DNA of 33,966 bases from Collimonas fungivorans (lineage in GTDB: Bacteria > Pseudomonadota > Gammaproteobacteria > Burkholderiales > Burkholderiaceae_D), in the NCBI RefSeq assembly GCF_028292705.1, contig NZ_JAQGLV010000143.1, forward strand, positions 1 to 33,966, read 5' to 3'. The notes below the pieces were generated by a model. That model worked only from the letters and a program-made list of their open reading frames with translations. It was not told the DNA's origin and did no database searches. This document shows, piece by piece, positions 1 to 8,918 of this stretch; the stretch's first letter is position 1, and each line of letters opens with the position of its first letter. Both the position numbers and the translations under genes were made by a program.

Positions 1-238
1 CTACGTTAAACAGCTTGCCTTGCAAATCCTTGAGCGCCAGGCTGGCGGCGTCCGACAGCAGCTCTACGGTGAAGGCAAAATCACGCGACAGGCTTTCGGC
101 GGCATCGAGCTTGTTGACCAGCAGCTGTGCTTGCGGACCATCATCGTGCGGAAAGGAGAGGCGCAGGATCCGGTTGGTCTGGCGCCCACTAATCAGGCTT
201 TGCAGGCTCTGGAGTACGTTGCTCATGCCGTGTCCCAT
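1..238 (-). CDS. vgrG: VgrG (type VI spike protein), N-terminal fragment truncated by the window edge
   Basis: Reverse translation from ATG at 238 (or in-frame ATG at 226): MGHGMSNVLQSLQSLISGRQTNRILRLSFPHDDGPQAQLLVNKLDAAESLSRDFAFTVELLSDAASLALKDLQGKLFNV, typical of VgrG N-termini; open to the edge. Confidence 0.8.
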   Translation of the reverse strand, partial: MGHGMSNVLQSLQSLISGRQTNRILRLSFPHDDGPQAQLLVNKLDAAESLSRDFAFTVELLSDAASLALKDLQGKLFNV

Positions 239-289
239 ACGTGCCCGGAATGCCGGGCATTAGATAGTTAATGCCTCAGGCGAATCCGA

Positions 290-1066
290 TCAAGGCAGGG
301 TAATGGTCAGATAGGACGCACGCGGCGCCAGTTTGACGATGTCGCTGTAACCGCTGATGCTCGATGCGGTGGCGCGCGACAGCATGGTGTTCAGCGCAAA
401 ATAACCGCCCAGTCCGATCAGGGCGAATACCGAACACAGCGCCCACAGCGGCACTTCGTTGCGCAGCTTGTGGCTGACCTGGTCCGGCCGTTCCCAGTGC
501 GGCGCGAAACCGGCGCTCTTGCCTTTCATGCGCGCGATTTCATCGCCCAGGCGGGCGGTCAGGTAGTTCAGTTTTTCCGGGCCTTCAATAATGTACTTGC
601 CCTGGAAACCCAGCAGCAGGCACATGTGGAACACTTCCAGCGCCTGCAGGTGCTGGGCGCCCTTGGCGCGCAGGTCTTCCAGGCGGGTGAAGAAATGTTC
701 GCCGGCGAGCTGGTCGCCGAACAGGATCAATTGCAGCGGCCGCCGCGCCCAAGTATCGCGGATATTGAATTGCGAATGCAGGATATTTTCATCGACCGCC
801 GCGCAAAATGCGTATTTCGCTGCGTGGACGTCTTCCGCCGACACATCCAGCTTTTTTGCGCCGCGTTCGAAATCGCTGAGAAAGCGCTGCATCTTCGACG
901 TGAAACCGGCTTCGTCGGTAGGCGCGCAGCGGTTTTTCAGCAGGAACAAGGCGTAGAACCCGTCGTACATCAGGTCCAGCAACGAATTGGCGGAACTGGT
1001 GTCCGCCGCGATGTATTGGCCGCCGGCGCTGTCGCCGAGCAGGGAGGGGGCTGATGGTCTGTTCAT
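290..1066 (-). CDS. tssL: TssL/DotU (IcmH) inner-membrane T6SS protein, short form
   Basis: 258 aa; DotU-like SLLDLMYDGFYALFLLKN, CAAVDENIL and W..RPLQL.LFG..LAGE.FF motifs, single C-terminal TM (LWALCSVFALIGLGGYFAL); ATGA overlap with tssK. Confidence 0.95.
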   Translation of the reverse strand: MNRPSAPSLLGDSAGGQYIAADTSSANSLLDLMYDGFYALFLLKNRCAPTDEAGFTSKMQRFLSDFERGAKKLDVSAEDVHAAKYAFCAAVDENILHSQFNIRDTWARRPLQLILFGDQLAGEHFFTRLEDLRAKGAQHLQALEVFHMCLLLGFQGKYIIEGPEKLNYLTARLGDEIARMKGKSAGFAPHWERPDQVSHKLRNEVPLWALCSVFALIGLGGYFALNTMLSRATASSISGYSDIVKLAPRASYLTITLP

Positions 1067-2421
1067 GATGTAACCGCTAAGAGCTCAAGTTTAAGGTCGT
1101 TGATGCCGGATGGTACATAAATCGCGATCGACTGCGCCTGCAGCATACGATCATACAGGGCGCCCTTGTTTTCCAAGGCAAAATAATAGGTGTCCGGCCG
1201 CACCGGCAACGCTGCCGGCACTTGCGGCGAATGCGACAGCTTGACGCCCGGCATCGCCGACAGCACGAACTTGTCGACGTCGTCGGGGGCACCGATCTTG
1301 AAGCGCAGCGGCACGATATCGACCAGTTCGATGGCTGGCATGCTGGCGTTGACCGCCAGGTAGAATGCGGTCTTGTCGTCGATCTTGCCGGAGTCGAGCA
1401 TGCCGTGATGGTGCGAAGGCTTGTTCTCCGACAGCGCAATCGAGAAGTAGCGCGAGGAAATCACGGTGTCCAGCAGCTCGCGGATGATGCTGTCGAGCTT
1501 GGCGAAACACGGTCCCGGATCCTGGTGCTGGTACACCGGCAGGTCCGACAGCGCATAGCTCTTGGAAAACGTCATCAGCGCGCCGGCCAGGCTCAGCAGC
1601 TGCTCGTACAAACGCTCCGGATGGAAGGCTGGATTGTGGAAATAATGCGTCAGTCCGGCGAACGCCGAGCTTGCAGTGTGCAGCAGCCAGAACGATGAAA
1701 TATCGCCGGAACGGAATTCGATCACGTTCTTGCTCGGCTCGCGATGATGGCCGTACAAGGCATTGACCTTGGCCTGCAGCGCATCCATCAGGCGCCGCAG
1801 CTGGATATACAGCGCCGGTGCACTGCGGATCGTCAGGCTTGGCGCGACGAAGGTCGGGTCCGGCTCGAAGCCGCCGGTCGAGATACGGCGCAGCTTGATC
1901 AGCGGGAAGCTGATCAGCGAATCGCGCGGCTCGACTTCCGACACCATGCGCACCGATTTCTTCAGGTAGGTCAGCTCGGCTTCCGCCGCCTGCGTGAACA
2001 GGTCCGGCGTGGCCGAATTGTTCTGGGCGTAACGGGTCGAGTTGCTGGTCTGGCCCAGCGGCGAGAAATTGCCGCCGAAGCCTTTCATGTATGGCAGGGC
2101 TGCGTAGTAAGTAATGGTTTGCTGCGCATGCGGGATATCGCTCAGGTCGACCACTTCCGGCAAGTCGTCATCGCCCGGTGCGTTGTAAATCTCGCCGTCC
2201 TGGAAAATCACCGACAGCTCGGATAAACGCAGCGTGTTGTTGGCCAGCGCATCGCGGTCCAGCTGCACCGTCATCACGCCCCAGGCATACGGATGCAAGG
2301 CGTTGGTGGTCTCATGCAGGCGGTTTTCGTGATACCGGTCCTGCTGCTGGAAATGCTGGGGCCGTAAAAACAGGCCCTCGCCCCATAAAATTTTCGATGT
2401 TCGATTCACGTATTTACTCAC
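1063..2421 (-). CDS. tssK: TssK baseplate protein
   Basis: 452 aa; N-terminus KILWGEGLFLRPQHFQQQDRYHE is the TssK signature. Confidence 0.96.
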   Translation of the reverse strand: MSKYVNRTSKILWGEGLFLRPQHFQQQDRYHENRLHETTNALHPYAWGVMTVQLDRDALANNTLRLSELSVIFQDGEIYNAPGDDDLPEVVDLSDIPHAQQTITYYAALPYMKGFGGNFSPLGQTSNSTRYAQNNSATPDLFTQAAEAELTYLKKSVRMVSEVEPRDSLISFPLIKLRRISTGGFEPDPTFVAPSLTIRSAPALYIQLRRLMDALQAKVNALYGHHREPSKNVIEFRSGDISSFWLLHTASSAFAGLTHYFHNPAFHPERLYEQLLSLAGALMTFSKSYALSDLPVYQHQDPGPCFAKLDSIIRELLDTVISSRYFSIALSENKPSHHHGMLDSGKIDDKTAFYLAVNASMPAIELVDIVPLRFKIGAPDDVDKFVLSAMPGVKLSHSPQVPAALPVRPDTYYFALENKGALYDRMLQAQSIAIYVPSGINDLKLELLAVTS

Positions 2422-2476
2422 ATGTCATTTTATTCAAACCATCACGCAAGATCCGCGTGGCGCTAGCTGGACCACG

Positions 2477-3076
2477 CTAGCCGCATGGGGCCGGGGTTAA
2501 AAGTTTAGTCGCCGCGCCGGTTTCCGCAACCGTGACGCCGGTGCCGACTGTCAGCGCACAGGCGTTCGCGCCTATCGTAATGCCTGATTTTTCCGCAGCT
2601 TCGGTCGGGAAAGTCACCTTCCAGCGTTGTGCCGCAGGCTTGCGGAACAACGCCACAACCCCGACAAAACCCGCTTCCCTGGTGACTTTTTCGCTGACTT
2701 CATAGCGTTGTCCAGGAACCAGTGTAATTTCCTTAACTTCGATCAAATCGGCGCCCAATACGTCTTTTTCTTTCTGCGGATTGGTAAATGTATCGTATGT
2801 AGCCTGTTGGAAAGCACCATTTTGTCGTAACTTATATACTCTGGCGACCAGGGCAAGCGGCGTACCGGAGCTGTCGGCGTTCAAATTGCTGCCTGCATGC
2901 AGCTTGATGGCTATGGTGCGCGGCGGTTTTTGAGCATCGGGAACCTCTGGTTTGGTGATGCCTGACATCTGCAATACAGAACTGGCGACAGAGCCGATCG
3001 CGGAAACGGCGCCTGCGGCGCAACCAGCCAAACTCAGTATTGCGGCCAGCGAAACCAGGAGAGATATGGGGCGCAT
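2477..3076 (-). CDS. tssJ: TssJ outer-membrane lipoprotein
   Basis: 199 aa; lipobox SLAGC, TssJ-like C-terminal half; located directly upstream of tssK. Confidence 0.9.
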   Translation of the reverse strand: MRPISLLVSLAAILSLAGCAAGAVSAIGSVASSVLQMSGITKPEVPDAQKPPRTIAIKLHAGSNLNADSSGTPLALVARVYKLRQNGAFQQATYDTFTNPQKEKDVLGADLIEVKEITLVPGQRYEVSEKVTREAGFVGVVALFRKPAAQRWKVTFPTEAAEKSGITIGANACALTVGTGVTVAETGAATKLLTPAPCG

Positions 3077-3337
3077 TAAAGTTAGTCTTTATTTGGGTTG
3101 CAAAAATACCGGATAGATAATAACGTCTGGAATAATATTTTATTGCCAATATTGTATAAAACAACAACATTCTCAGTTGTCGCCTAGACACATAGTATGG
3201 GTCTGGACTAAACTTGTTGCAATGGTGTAACCAAAGTTCACAAATTTTGATGTAGATTGGCAATATGATATCTGCATCTGCCGGGTTTTGTTAAGATTCG
3301 GCTATTTAAAAGTTGCCACATAGAAAGCGAGTTTACG

Positions 3338-3937
3338 ATGAGTCAATGGAAAAGCAAATTTATCTACGGCGTGGCATTGGCGTGTCTGGTAAGCGCCTGC
3401 GCAACCCCACCTGCGGTTGATCCCGCAGCCAAACTGGATTCTATAGTGGCTGAAGCCGACGCCGCACAAAAAGCCGGACAGACCGACAAGGCAGTCAAAT
3501 TACTGAAAGACGCGACCAGCGCGTTTCCTGCAGACAAGACACCATGGGTGCGCCTGGCGCAGATCCGTTTCGATGGGGAAAACTATGGCGACGCCATTTC
3601 CTATGCGCTGGAAGGCTTGCAACGCGATCCGAAAGACAAGGTCGCCAACAGCATAGTCGCGGTAGGCGGCCTCCGGCTGTCGACCAAGGCTTTGAACGAT
3701 TTACGCACACAAAACGATTTGAACGGCAATGTCCGCACCGAAGCACAGGGACTGGCCAAAATCCTGCGTGAAAGCCTGGGCGAGACGGTGTTGGTGCCGC
3801 CCCGTCCAAAAGCAGTAGCACGTCCGGCGCCGGCAGCAGCAGCAGCGGCCGCCGCCAAAAAGGGTGCTGTCCCGGCCAAACCGGGCACGCCGGAACCTAG
3901 CGGCGATGGCGCCAATCCATTCGGATCGTTGCAGTAA
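3338..3937 (+). CDS. TPR-like lipoprotein of the T6SS cluster
   Basis: 199 aa; signal peptide with lipobox VSAC; TPR-like helical repeats (AEADAAQKAGQTDKAVKLLKDATSAFPADKTPWVRLAQIRFDGENYGDAISYALEGLQRDP); divergent from tssJ, upstream of tssB; paralog of 22663..23214. Confidence 0.85.
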   Translation: MSQWKSKFIYGVALACLVSACATPPAVDPAAKLDSIVAEADAAQKAGQTDKAVKLLKDATSAFPADKTPWVRLAQIRFDGENYGDAISYALEGLQRDPKDKVANSIVAVGGLRLSTKALNDLRTQNDLNGNVRTEAQGLAKILRESLGETVLVPPRPKAVARPAPAAAAAAAAKKGAVPAKPGTPEPSGDGANPFGSLQ

Positions 3938-4004
3938 CTCATATGAATCCTGATCCCCGCCAGGCGGGGTCGGGGCTTGATTATTCGGTATCAGCGGGGG
4001 TTTT

Positions 4005-4514
4005 ATGGCTAAAAAAGAGAGTACTCAAAAACGTTTGCAGAAAGTCCGTCCACCACGGGTGCAAATGACATACGACGTTGAAATCGGCGACGCCATCGAG
4101 CAAAAGGAATTGCCGTTCGTGATGGGCGTGATCGGTGATTTCAGCGGCAAGTCCGAAGTGGCCCAGACCAAGCTGAAGGACCGCAAGTTCGTCAATATCG
4201 ACAACGATAACTTCGATGAAGTGATGAAGGGCGTCGAGCCGAGAGCCGCTTTCCGCGTGCCGAACCACTTGAGCGACGCCGGCGGCGAGTTCGGGGTCGA
4301 CCTGAAGTTCAAGTCGATCGACGATTTCCGGCCGGAAGCGGTGGTGCAGCAGATCGAGCCGCTCAAGCAGCTGCTCGAAGCCCGCACCAAACTGGCCGAC
4401 CTGCGCAATAAGCTGGCCGGCAACGACAAGCTGGAAGATATCCTCAACGATGTGCTTAACAGCACCGAAAAGCTGGCGGCGTTAAGCAAGCAAACCAAGA
4501 AGCAAGGAGACTGA
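4005..4514 (+). CDS. tssB: TssB (VipA) sheath small subunit
   Basis: 169 aa; Q.RL.KVR.PRV.MTYDVEIGDAIE...LPFV.GV.GDFSG motif. Confidence 0.97.
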   Translation: MAKKESTQKRLQKVRPPRVQMTYDVEIGDAIEQKELPFVMGVIGDFSGKSEVAQTKLKDRKFVNIDNDNFDEVMKGVEPRAAFRVPNHLSDAGGEFGVDLKFKSIDDFRPEAVVQQIEPLKQLLEARTKLADLRNKLAGNDKLEDILNDVLNSTEKLAALSKQTKKQGD

Positions 4515-4515
4515 G

Positions 4516-6003
4516 ATGTCCTTTCAGCATAATTCTGCGCCAGCCGCAGGGGCGGCCGCGGAAGAATCCGGTTTGCTCGACCAGATCGTGGAACAGAGCA
4601 AAGTCGCCAAGTCCGGCGCCGAGCATGACCGCGCCAAAGACATCATTTCGGAACTGGTCAACCAGGTCATGCAAGGCACCGTGGTGGTGTCGGCCAACCT
4701 GTCGGCCACCATCGACGCCCGCGTGGCCGAGCTGGACCGCCTGATTTCCGCCCAGGTCAGCGCCGTGATCCATGCGCCTGAATTCCAGAAACTGGAAAGC
4801 AGCTGGACCGGCCTGCACTACCTGGTGTTCAACTCGACCACTAGCCAGAACCTCAAGATCAAGGTCTTGAACGCCACCAAGCGGGAACTGGTCAAGGACT
4901 TCCAGAGCGCCCTCGAGTTCGACCAGAGCGCGATCTTCAAGAAAGTCTACGAAGAAGAGTTCGGCACGTTCGGCGGTGCGCCGTTCGGCTCCCTGCTGGG
5001 CGATTTCGAAATCACCCGGCAGCCGGAAGACATGTATTTCGTCGAACAGATGTCGCATATCGCCGCAGCGGCCCATGCACCGTTCATCAGCTCGGCCTCG
5101 CCTGAGCTGTTCGGCCTGGAAACCTACAGCGAACTCGGCAAGCCGCGTGACCTGGCCAAGGTGTTCGAGACCGTCGAATACGCCAAATGGAAGTCTTTCC
5201 GCGAATCGGAAGATTCCCGTTATGTCGGCCTGACCCTGCCGCGCTTCCTCGGCCGCCTGCCGTTCAATCCGAAGGATGGCCAGACAGTCGAAGGTTTCAA
5301 CTTCGTGGAAGATGTCGACGGCACCGATCACTCCAAGTACCTCTGGTGTAACGCAGCGTATGCCTTCGGCACCAAGCTGACCAAGGCGTTTGAAGATTTC
5401 GGCTGGTGCGCGGCGATCCGCGGCGTCGAAGGCGGTGGCCTGGTGGAAGACCTGCCGACCCACACCTTCAAGACCGACGAAGGCGAAGTCGCGCTCAAGT
5501 GCCCGACCGAAATCGCGATTACCGACCGTCGCGAAAAAGAACTGAGCGACCTCGGTTTCATCTCGCTGGTGCATTGCAAGAACACCGATTACGCCGCCTT
5601 CTTCGGCGCGCAGTCGACGCAAAAAGCCAAGAAATACAATACCGATTCGGCCAACGCCAACTCTGTGCTGTCAGCTCAGCTGCAGTACATTTTTGCCGTA
5701 TCGCGTATTGCGCATTACATGAAATCGATGATGCGCGACAAGATCGGCAGCTTTGCTTCGGCAGGCAACGTGGAGGATTTCCTCAACCGTTGGCTGACCC
5801 AGTATGTGCTGCTTGATGACAATGCCAGCCAAGAAGCCAAAGCGCAATTTCCCTTGCGCGAAGCCTCGGTGCAGGTATCCGAAGTACCGGGACGTCCGGG
5901 CGTCTACCGTGCAGTGTCCTTCCTGCGCCCGCACTTCCAGCTTGACGAACTTTCAGTTTCACTGCGCTTGGTTGCAGAATTACCAGCGTCAACCAAGTCT
6001 TAA
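4516..6003 (+). CDS. tssC: TssC (VipB) sheath large subunit
   Basis: 495 aa; ESSWTGLHYLV, PFGSLLGDFEI, FLGRLPF, YMKSMMRDKIGSF motifs. Confidence 0.98.
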   Translation: MSFQHNSAPAAGAAAEESGLLDQIVEQSKVAKSGAEHDRAKDIISELVNQVMQGTVVVSANLSATIDARVAELDRLISAQVSAVIHAPEFQKLESSWTGLHYLVFNSTTSQNLKIKVLNATKRELVKDFQSALEFDQSAIFKKVYEEEFGTFGGAPFGSLLGDFEITRQPEDMYFVEQMSHIAAAAHAPFISSASPELFGLETYSELGKPRDLAKVFETVEYAKWKSFRESEDSRYVGLTLPRFLGRLPFNPKDGQTVEGFNFVEDVDGTDHSKYLWCNAAYAFGTKLTKAFEDFGWCAAIRGVEGGGLVEDLPTHTFKTDEGEVALKCPTEIAITDRREKELSDLGFISLVHCKNTDYAAFFGAQSTQKAKKYNTDSANANSVLSAQLQYIFAVSRIAHYMKSMMRDKIGSFASAGNVEDFLNRWLTQYVLLDDNASQEAKAQFPLREASVQVSEVPGRPGVYRAVSFLRPHFQLDELSVSLRLVAELPASTKS

Positions 6004-6026
6004 CTTAATTCACAAGGGGTATCGCT

Positions 6027-6518
6027 ATGGCAATTGACGTTTATCTGCAAATCGACGGCATCAAGGGCGAGTCGACGGACAGCGCGCACAAGGACTGGAT
6101 CGAGTGCAAATCGGTGCAATGGGAAGTGCTGCAGCCGAAGTCGGCGACTGCTTCGACCGGCGGCGGCCACACGGCCGAACGCTGTGAGCACAAGGACATC
6201 GTCGTGACCAAGATCGCCGATCTGGCTACGCCTCTGCTGCTGCAGAACTGCTCATCGGGCAAAACCATTCCGAAAGCCAAGTTCGAATTCCTGCGCGCCG
6301 ACGGCAAGGGCGACCGCATCAAGTACTTCGAAATCGAGCTGGTCAACCTGCTCATTTCCGATGTCACGCCATCGGTCCAGGAAGGCGATGTGCTGAGCGA
6401 AAGCATCAGCCTGAAGTACTCCCAGGTCAAATGGAAGTACACACAGCAAAAAATCGGCGGCGGTTCGGGCGGCAATACTTCCGGCGGCTGGGATCTGTCG
6501 ACCAACAAGGTCGTGTAA
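6027..6518 (+). CDS. hcp: Hcp (TssD) tube protein
   Basis: 163 aa; MAIDVYLQIDGIKGESTD...KDWIEC.S..W; Hcp family. Confidence 0.97.
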   Translation: MAIDVYLQIDGIKGESTDSAHKDWIECKSVQWEVLQPKSATASTGGGHTAERCEHKDIVVTKIADLATPLLLQNCSSGKTIPKAKFEFLRADGKGDRIKYFEIELVNLLISDVTPSVQEGDVLSESISLKYSQVKWKYTQQKIGGGSGGNTSGGWDLSTNKVV

Positions 6519-6534
6519 TTTTCTTGTGTTGAAC

Positions 6535-6563
6535 AAAGAGCCGCATGCTGCGGCTCTTTTTTT
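6535..6563 (+). terminator. Rho-independent terminator after hcp
   Basis: Perfect 11-bp stem AAAGAGCCGCA-tgc-TGCGGCTCTTT ending in a T run (6557-6563), 17 bp after the hcp stop. Confidence 0.9.
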
Positions 6564-6580
6564 CTCCTGAATGGTAAGCG

Positions 6581-7072
6581 ATGAAAGGTTTCACTCCAGG
6601 ATTGTTTGACCGGTTGATGGGCGGCGACAACACGCCTGCACAATCCGATCTGGTAGTGCGATTGTCGATGGATGCCTTGAAAGACACGGTCGCTCGTGAC
6701 CTTGAGGCCATGCTCAATACGCGTACCGTGATTCCCGAAGAATTGCTGAAGAATTTCCCCGAATGCAGTAAGTCGATACTGACCTACGGCTTGAACGATT
6801 TTTCCGGCATGAGCCTGGCCAGCCTGGATGACCGGGCGCATATCTGCCAGTGCCTGGAACAGGGCATTGCGCGCCACGAGCCGCGCCTGAGGAATGTGCG
6901 CGCCTCACTCGAACTGCGCGAAGGATCGATCAACCGCTTGAATTTTGCGATTGCAGCCATGCTGGTGGTGGGGCCGGCCAAGGAAGCCGTGAGCTTCGAC
7001 GCCGTGCTGCAGCCGTCAACCTTGCAATATTCAATCAGCAGAGCACGCCGCGCGACGCGGATGGACGGTTAA
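6581..7072 (+). CDS. tssE: TssE (gp25-like) baseplate protein
   Basis: 163 aa; LFDRL, D.LEAMLNTR, SI.TYGLNDFSG, HEPRL..V motifs. Confidence 0.96.
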   Translation: MKGFTPGLFDRLMGGDNTPAQSDLVVRLSMDALKDTVARDLEAMLNTRTVIPEELLKNFPECSKSILTYGLNDFSGMSLASLDDRAHICQCLEQGIARHEPRLRNVRASLELREGSINRLNFAIAAMLVVGPAKEAVSFDAVLQPSTLQYSISRARRATRMDG

Positions 7073-7073
7073 C

Positions 7074-8918
7074 GTGGACGAATTACTTCCCTATTACGAG
7101 CGCGAGCTCGGGTTCCTGAGACGCTACTCGCGCGAATTTTCCGAACGCTATCCGAAGATTGCCAGCCGCCTGCTGATGTCCGGCGAAGTATCGGAAGATC
7201 CGCACATCGAGCGCATGATCCAGTCGTTTGCGCTGATCAATGCCCGCACCTCGAAGCGGCTGGACGACGACTACCCGGAATTCACCGAAGCGCTGTTCGA
7301 GGTGCTGTATCCGCACTACCTGCGACCGTTTCCCTCCTGCTCGATCGCGCGCATGGACTACAGCGTCGCCGCGGCACAGCTGACCACCGCCATGCCGGTG
7401 CCGCGCGGCACCGAACTGACGACGCGCCAGGTCAAGGGCGTCGCTTGCAAATTCAAGACAACCTATGAAGTGACGGTGGCGCCGGTGCAGCTGTCGCGTG
7501 CGGTATTCGATCCCATCATCGAACCGCCGGACGCGGTGCTGCTGCCGCCTACCGCCAGCTCACGCATCGGCATTACTTTCGAGAGCACAGCGGAGCAGGC
7601 CGGTTTTGCCGAATTGGGCATCAAGAGCCTGCGCGTATTCATCGACGGCGAACCATCGTTCTGCGCCGCATTGCGCGACACCCTGTTCATGCGCACCGTG
7701 CGCGCCTATGTCGAAGTCGGCAAGAGCGGCAAATGGCATGCCGTGAACAAGATCCCGGTCACGCCGGTAGGCTTTGAAGAAGACGAATCGCTGATCGACT
7801 TCCCGGCGCGCTCACATCCCGCCTACCGGCTGCTGACCGAGTACTTTTCCTATCCTGAGAAATTCAATTTCTTTGACGTCGATGTTGCCGAAATCACAAA
7901 GCTGCTGCCGCCAGGCTGCAAGAAATTCACCTTGCACCTGGTGCTGTCCGGACTGCGCGCCGACTCCAACACCGCGCGCATGCTTGGCACCCTGTCGACC
8001 AACAACCTGCTGCTAGGCTGCACCCCAGTCATCAACCTGTTCAAGCAGCGTGGCGACCCGATCCGGCTGACCCACACCAGCGCCTACTACCCGGTAGTGG
8101 GCGACTCGCGGCGCGCCTATGCTTATGAAGTGCATTCCATCGATTCGGTGCAGCTGGTGCGGCAAACCCCGGAAGGTGAATCGATTACGGAATTCCGGCC
8201 TTTCTATTCCTTGCGTCACGGCGAAAGCGTGGACAAGGCCGGCCATTACTGGGCCATGCGGCGCGACGAGATGGTTGCGTCGCGCAGTCCCGGCTACGAA
8301 ACCGAAATTTCCATCGTCGACATCGACTTCGATCCGGCCACCATAGAAACCGATACGCTGAGCATCGAGCTGACCTGCTGCAACCGCAACCTGCCGGCTT
8401 CCCTGGCTTACGGCCTGGCCGGCGGCGACCTGTTCCTGGAAGGCGGTTCGCTGGTGAACTCTATAGGCTTCTTGAGGAAGCCTTCCGAGCCGTGCCGCTT
8501 CGAGCGCGGCCGCGGTGCGCACTGGCGCCTGATTTCCCATCTTGCATTGAACCACCTGTCGCTGGCCAAGGGCGGCCTGGAGGCTTTGCAAGAAACCCTG
8601 AGCTTGTACGACTTGCCGCGTTCGGCGATTTCCCAGCGCCAGATCGGCAGCGTGGTCGGCATCGACCACAAGGCTGCCACCGCCTGGCTGCCCGGCAATC
8701 CGTTCGCATCGCTGGTGCGCGGCATCGAGATCAGGGTAACGCTGGACGAGGAAGGTTTTGTGGGTAGCGGCATCCATGTGTTTGCCAATGTCCTGGACCG
8801 CTTCCTCGGCCTGTATGTGCATGCCAACAGCTTTACGCAATTGGTGATAGCTTCCAAACGAACAGGTGAGGAGATACTGCGATGCTTACCGCGCAGCGGA
8901 GATTCGAACCTAGTGTAA
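7074..8918 (+). CDS. tssF: TssF baseplate protein (GTG start)
   Basis: 614 aa; LLPYYERELGFLRRYSREFSERYPKIASRL...DPHIERMIQSFALINAR signature. Confidence 0.97.
   Translation: MDELLPYYERELGFLRRYSREFSERYPKIASRLLMSGEVSEDPHIERMIQSFALINARTSKRLDDDYPEFTEALFEVLYPHYLRPFPSCSIARMDYSVAAAQLTTAMPVPRGTELTTRQVKGVACKFKTTYEVTVAPVQLSRAVFDPIIEPPDAVLLPPTASSRIGITFESTAEQAGFAELGIKSLRVFIDGEPSFCAALRDTLFMRTVRAYVEVGKSGKWHAVNKIPVTPVGFEEDESLIDFPARSHPAYRLLTEYFSYPEKFNFFDVDVAEITKLLPPGCKKFTLHLVLSGLRADSNTARMLGTLSTNNLLLGCTPVINLFKQRGDPIRLTHTSAYYPVVGDSRRAYAYEVHSIDSVQLVRQTPEGESITEFRPFYSLRHGESVDKAGHYWAMRRDEMVASRSPGYETEISIVDIDFDPATIETDTLSIELTCCNRNLPASLAYGLAGGDLFLEGGSLVNSIGFLRKPSEPCRFERGRGAHWRLISHLALNHLSLAKGGLEALQETLSLYDLPRSAISQRQIGSVVGIDHKAATAWLPGNPFASLVRGIEIRVTLDEEGFVGSGIHVFANVLDRFLGLYVHANSFTQLVIASKRTGEEILRCLPRSGDSNLV

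Noticed and set aside
3077-3337. Sigma54-type (-24/-12) promoter searched for in the tssJ/tssB divergent region
   Set aside because: No GG-N10-GC element with acceptable flanking consensus found by eye near GGCAATATGATATCTGC (spacing wrong).
4456-5622. 388-aa minus-strand ORF opposite tssC
   Set aside because: Antisense shadow of a confidently identified TssC in GC-rich DNA; no recognisable domains.
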